Below, one piece after another: positions 7,301 through 9,301 of a DNA stretch of 9,301 nt (within the stretch, counting starts at the first letter, position 1; each line of letters begins with the position of its first letter). The DNA is from Planctomycetota bacterium (GTDB lineage: Bacteria > Planctomycetota > Phycisphaerae > FEN-1346), in the NCBI GenBank assembly GCA_026386995.1, contig JAPLMO010000301.1, positions 1-9,301 on the forward strand, read 5' to 3'. The notes under the pieces are model-generated. The model was not told the origin of the DNA and searched no databases. It saw nothing but the letters and a program-made list of their open reading frames with translations. Made by a program: the position numbers and the translations under genes.

Positions 7301-8284
7301 GACGACATAGACACCGAAAGCATCGAGGTGAAAGGAAGGGAGAACTTCAAGAAGCCTGCCGCCGACTCCGGGACGGTCAACCCGAACGCCCTCGTCGTGA
7401 CCCTTCGACGCGCCCCGCTCGTGCTGGCCGTGGCCCTCGACAACGACAAGCCGGAGGCCCGGACCTTCAATCTTGCCCGCCTCGACTTCACCGGCAAGGG
7501 CGACTTCAAAAACGCGACCATCATTCCGCAGGAGCGCGCCGGGTTCGAATATCGCAAGAAAGAAGTCTTTTACAATTTCTCAAAAGACCGCGCCAATGTG
7601 AAGGTCGGCGAGCGGGTGTACTCGCTGGCCGTGTTCGTGTCTTACACCGACACCCCGAACGAGCGGACCCTTGAGGTCAAGATCGATGCCTCGGCTGAAG
7701 GGGTCTGTATGTTCGGATCCAAGGCGCACAAGATACGTTTCTGCGACGGGACGTCGAACCTGCGTATCGACGATGTCGCCACGCCGGTTTTCGAGGACGG
7801 CCGGTACAAGAAGAAGGAGGTCGGCGATTCGTTTTTCGTCGACCTCGGCAACGGGAAGTTCCGGAAGTTCGCGTACGGCCTGTACGGCCACCCGGTGGCC
7901 GTGGACGGCGCGGTCTGGAACGTCAAGATATCTCCCGACGGCTCGCAGGTGACCGCCGAGCCCTACCCGGGCCCGACCGGCATGGTGCATCTCGATCACC
8001 CGGCGTGGCGGGCGCTGATGGCCAGGCCGGGTATGATCATGGTGCTCTACGGCGATGCGGGCGCGATACCGCTGCCCGCGGGCCGTTTCGAATTGAATGA
8101 CCTTGAGGAATGGCTCACCCCCGATGCCGGCGAACCCCGCGCGAACCTCTCGGTACACAGTTCGAGCGGCGGGGACTTCATCGACATCAAGCCCGGGGAG
8201 ACCCTCGAACTGGCGGCCGGGTCGCCCGTCGTCGTCTGGGTCAAGGCCACGCAGGAGGGCGACACCGTGCGACTGGCGTTATGA
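4343..8284 (+). CDS. Large exported protein: CsgG-like, TPR, Asp-box propeller, C-terminal beta domain
   Basis: This is a 1313-residue protein in the envelope or outside the cell. A signal peptide covers about 1-23. A CsgG/FlgO-like domain follows at about 25-160 (TPVAVFNFQ, VVARDEMQIM, INTLVTGVYSVEGDRIRLTG), and TPR-like helices at about 178-245 (LYDQGRYAEGWLKFRQASKTDPG). Residues 250-600 are mixed, the latter part beta-rich. Residues 615-915 look like a sialidase-type beta-propeller with Asp-box-like repeats near 638-644 (STDGKVF), 694-700 (SRDFVHW), 740-746 (TGDGIRW) and 803-809 (SGDAKVW). No sialidase catalytic set is evident, so binding is as likely as catalysis. A Pro-rich linker (about 928-972) leads to a beta-rich C-terminus. 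GAGGGGA (4329-4335) precedes ATG by seven bases. The reading frame continues past TGA 8282-8284 with apparent coding sequence, so the protein may be truncated. Confidence 0.85.
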   Translation: MRVAGRLLLLAVALAACAAPSLAATPVAVFNFQMKSDTPDWKWLEKGLSDRITTDFTRVRGVTVVARDEMQIMAQALHWVPELATTDAKAAGTIKAQLKINTLVTGVYSVEGDRIRLTGQIIDVSTREEVARKEIEGPAQEVLELQRQLSAELLSVVVNKPAAGILASLPVWTRSLPATKALYEGMDLYDQGRYAEGWLKFRQASKTDPGYMEAQYWVGKMYYFMDRYEHARLALEKFMYLDTTHPRVGDTIMEFAHTYESRGLPADALLKLYDDLGRRYPEARLWEGYGPYGRLGWIDCQEWAKYKSAQVLLQTGRAKEAAILAAPATTFVNSNIEPPVGLMSLLRHNALTAEQFGPEVISNIHSHSDIVRFTADGREAVIELSQQMRILGREQRNFDQTAIFDREETEFFRYLVAPSGYVFKSLRFYPLGSGDDANMEVRLRLFDGYDAPRSAPVATARKSGIVFEPCPRRGIMVAHCTLRVTGPTSSPVVVSGARIAAALEKMVDPGAVDVSCAETAYFRVEVDGVLARWFHGLAGPLAPGEHTVRLSPIYADSPYGECTAKVTVSAGEVSRLPLHLPWKEGGGWSGWTHVTVPDVYPGLALKLNHTPGAPAVLAGDEDLRLVWSRGGDLWSAVSTDGKVFSEPRKLDLPVSSGWMEGNPRLMRDARGRFVLTFVSDRDAQHRTLAYSAWSRDFVHWSAPAAISNRSIRERWAVMADDRGRTLWVESQDGLLRIYATGDGIRWEELAALKSAEPKGSLLSPHLFQRPDGQYELLATSGRVYLSADKPDPKDWHGCVRYLSGDAKVWSQPQRLWDSPELPYSWAGAARGDKGAVILGFGSERASGLTSLFAELPDGTWKASGTFRGLIPGAGGAIAYHPRWGYVIAWIMPEEDDGFNRHPAYGPFVMRNPSLDAVMAAPGVRIEPKKQPPPRTDIKRLLQVSHGDGPVTYEELKEPVRTEGPTLPPPAPATRIGELAYVRAAPPDDIDTESIEVKGRENFKKPAADSGTVNPNALVVTLRRAPLVLAVALDNDKPEARTFNLARLDFTGKGDFKNATIIPQERAGFEYRKKEVFYNFSKDRANVKVGERVYSLAVFVSYTDTPNERTLEVKIDASAEGVCMFGSKAHKIRFCDGTSNLRIDDVATPVFEDGRYKKKEVGDSFFVDLGNGKFRKFAYGLYGHPVAVDGAVWNVKISPDGSQVTAEPYPGPTGMVHLDHPAWRALMARPGMIMVLYGDAGAIPLPAGRFELNDLEEWLTPDAGEPRANLSVHSSSGGDFIDIKPGETLELAAGSPVVVWVKATQEGDTVRLAL

Positions 8285-8533
8285 ACGACCGATGTGACGG
8301 GGCGGCGGTGGGTGGATGTAAGGTCGGCGCAGGACCAGTGGGCGCCGCCCGCGGTCGTCACCATTCGCGATGCCGCGGGCCGCAAGGTCGCCACCTGCAA
8401 ATTGGAGGGGGGTGATTTCACCGAGGAATGGCGCGTCCCGGCCGGCATGAAGGGCACGTTTACCGCCACGGTGGCTTTCGACCCCTGCGGCTTCGCCGTT
8501 CAGCCGAAGCCGACGACCTTCGAGGTGAAATGA
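8285..8533 (+). pseudogene. Detached C-terminal segment of the preceding gene
   Basis: These 82 codons continue the same reading frame directly after the TGA at 8282-8284 and end at TGA 8531-8533. The translation looks real and beta-sandwich-like, for example APPAVVTIRDAAGRKVATC, EEWRVPAGMKGTFTATVAF and FDPCGFAVQPKPTTFEV. A separate 79-residue gene could start at GTG 8294, but there is no ribosome binding site before it and no signal peptide, although the sequence looks like part of an exported protein. The simplest reading is that a nonsense change (for example CGA to TGA) split one gene. Alternatives are stop readthrough, a sequencing error, or a genuine small protein. Confidence 0.6.
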
Positions 8534-8534
8534 C

Positions 8535-8798
8535 ATGCGCCACACCCCTGGGCTTGCGTTCTGTGCACGGTTGCTCATTCTTCTTCTCCCCGGCGCGGTC
8601 TCGGCCGCCACGCCGGTGGCCGTCTTCAACTTCCAGATGAAGTCCGACACGCCGGACTGGAAGTGGCTGGAGAAAGGGCTGGCGGACCGCATCACGACCG
8701 ACTTCGTCAGCGAAAGGGTGTGCGTCCCGAAAACTCCGTCCGCGGTCTGCATGGTGAGTGACGGGTGTCAGCGGGTGTTATCTGCGGCAACCAGATGA
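8535..8798 (+). pseudogene. Truncated paralogue of the 4343 gene (N-terminus only)
   Basis: A start with a good ribosome site (GAGGTG 8522-8527, seven bases before ATG 8535) leads into a signal peptide (about 1-24) and then the CsgG-like N-terminus found in the gene at 4343. Codons 24-57 (8604-8705) match codons 23-56 of that gene (4409-4510): by my count 95 of 102 bases are identical, and 33 of 34 residues. Similarity stops abruptly after TTDF at 8705. The remaining 30 residues (VSERVCVPKTPSAV...) have no family resemblance and run to a chance stop. The signal peptides differ, so this is an older duplicate and not a recent copy of the whole start. The product, if made, would be a non-functional exported peptide. 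Confidence 0.8.
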
Positions 8799-8967
8799 CG
8801 GATTCTGGCGCGATGCCGTCCTTTCTGCCTGGAAGACCTCAATCGTAGCGGCGCAGAGCATGGCAGACAAGAGACGTAAGTGCTTGTAGAATAAGGCGGA
8901 CGGAATTCTTGGGAGGAACAGCGGCTCTTTTACCTTGCACGCACCGCCGGCGGCTACAAGGTGTTCG
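8706..8967. other. Junction region after the gene break
   Basis: This stretch joins the truncated paralogue to the oppositely oriented PEP-CTERM gene. It has no convincing gene and shows no similarity to the matching part of the intact copy. It contains the isolated ACGTAAGTG half-site (8874-8882) and a 10-bp palindrome CCGCCGGCGG (8944-8953). It probably marks an insertion or rearrangement boundary. No clear intrinsic terminator was seen between the two convergent genes. Confidence 0.5.
8874..8882. repeat. Isolated ACGTAAGTG half of the 33-bp repeat
   Basis: The same 9 bases that form the left arm of the repeats at 123 and 359 recur here. No matching right arm follows at the expected distance. 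The sequence is embedded in a 5-bp inverted pair ACAAG (8867-8871) and CTTGT (8883-8887). It may be a degenerate member of the family, or chance. Confidence 0.4.
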
Positions 8968-9301
8968 TCAGCGGCGGCGGCGGCCCCTGGCGGCCGCAAG
9001 CAGCCAGCCGGCAGCCAGCAGGCACAGGGTGCCCGGCTCGGGGGCGTACCACGCCAGGGCGTACGGCTCGGCGACGGACGGGCCGAGGTCGTAGTTCTCG
9101 CCGGTCCACTTGACGCGGAGCAGGTAGTAGCCGTCGGCGGGCGCGCTGAAGCGGAGGTGCTCGACGTTGTTGTAGAGGCCGGCCGACTCCGCCACGAGGG
9201 CATCGGCCGGGTCGCCGCCGCCGGCCAGTTTCCAGACCTCCAGGTCGAGGTTGGCGAACTGGACCTCATCCGCCGCCAAGCCGCTGACGGCCCGGTCCAC
9301 G
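8968..9301 (-). CDS. PEP-CTERM surface protein, C-terminal part
   Basis: Only the last 110 or so residues are in the window; the gene enters from the right edge. The C-terminus carries a PEP-CTERM sorting signal: PEPGTL, a hydrophobic segment LCLLAAGWLLAAA, and a basic end RGRRRR. In known systems this tail is recognised by an exosortase, and the protein is sorted to the cell surface. The preceding part (about residues 5-85, e.g. NLDLEVWKL, LVAESAGLYNNVEHLRF, APADGYYLLRVKW, ALAWYA) resembles the beta-sandwich domain often found at the C-terminus of secreted peptidases and other surface proteins, so a secreted enzyme is possible but cannot be confirmed here. The TGA stop is at 8970-8968 on the minus strand. 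The gene points toward the truncated paralogue. Confidence 0.85.
   Translation of the reverse strand, partial: VDRAVSGLAADEVQFANLDLEVWKLAGGGDPADALVAESAGLYNNVEHLRFSAPADGYYLLRVKWTGENYDLGPSVAEPYALAWYAPEPGTLCLLAAGWLLAAARGRRRR

Noticed and set aside
8282..8284. TGA read as selenocysteine or as a reassigned sense codon
   Set aside because: Other genes in the window end with TGA (4344-4346, 8531-8533), so the code is standard. No plausible selenoprotein context is visible around the codon.
8281..8415. Small plus-strand gene from ATG 8281 in another frame
   Set aside because: Its translation is low-complexity Gly/Arg-rich sequence typical of an off-frame reading of GC-rich DNA, and it overlaps the better-looking continuation frame.
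8913..8984. Plus-strand stretch reading EEQRLFYLARTAGGYKVFVSG
   Set aside because: It looks protein-like for about 24 codons but has no start, follows a stop at 8892-8894, and runs into the opposite strand of the PEP-CTERM gene. It may be a remnant, but I cannot support it.

Overview
The window is a GC-rich stretch of bacterial DNA, most likely from the Planctomycetota (inference). The clues are a PEP-CTERM sorting tail, CsgG/FlgO-type plus TPR export proteins, an ECF sigma factor beside a one-pass membrane regulator, and short structured intergenic repeats. No rRNA, tRNA, CRISPR array or transposase gene was seen.

Layout. Bases 1-743 hold no convincing gene, but they do hold a heptamer repeat at the left edge, two copies of a 33-bp inverted repeat (123-155 and 359-391), phased A-tracts between them, and several palindromes. 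From 744 a plus-strand gene cluster begins: an ECF sigma factor, a membrane protein two bases after it that looks like an anti-sigma factor without a zinc motif, a 139-bp hairpin-rich inverted-repeat element, an exported protein with CsgG-like and TPR modules (2337-4346), and a 1313-residue exported protein (4343-8284) with CsgG-like, TPR, Asp-box beta-propeller and C-terminal beta domains. The last two genes overlap by ATGA. An in-frame TGA then separates the large gene from 82 further codons (8285-8533) that read like its lost C-terminus. Next comes the start of a second copy of the large gene (8535), near-identical for 34 codons and then cut off at 8705/8706. On the minus strand, 8968-9301 is the C-terminal end of a PEP-CTERM surface protein whose start lies outside the window.

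How they may work together (inference). The sigma factor and membrane protein form a typical signal-responsive pair. The two large exported proteins share a plan of signal peptide, CsgG-like domain, then TPR, and are translationally coupled, so they probably act together in the cell envelope. The nearly identical module in the truncated third gene shows that this family duplicated in tandem and then decayed. Together these genes are a candidate undescribed envelope system, with one propeller-bearing component possibly broken by a nonsense mutation in this genome.
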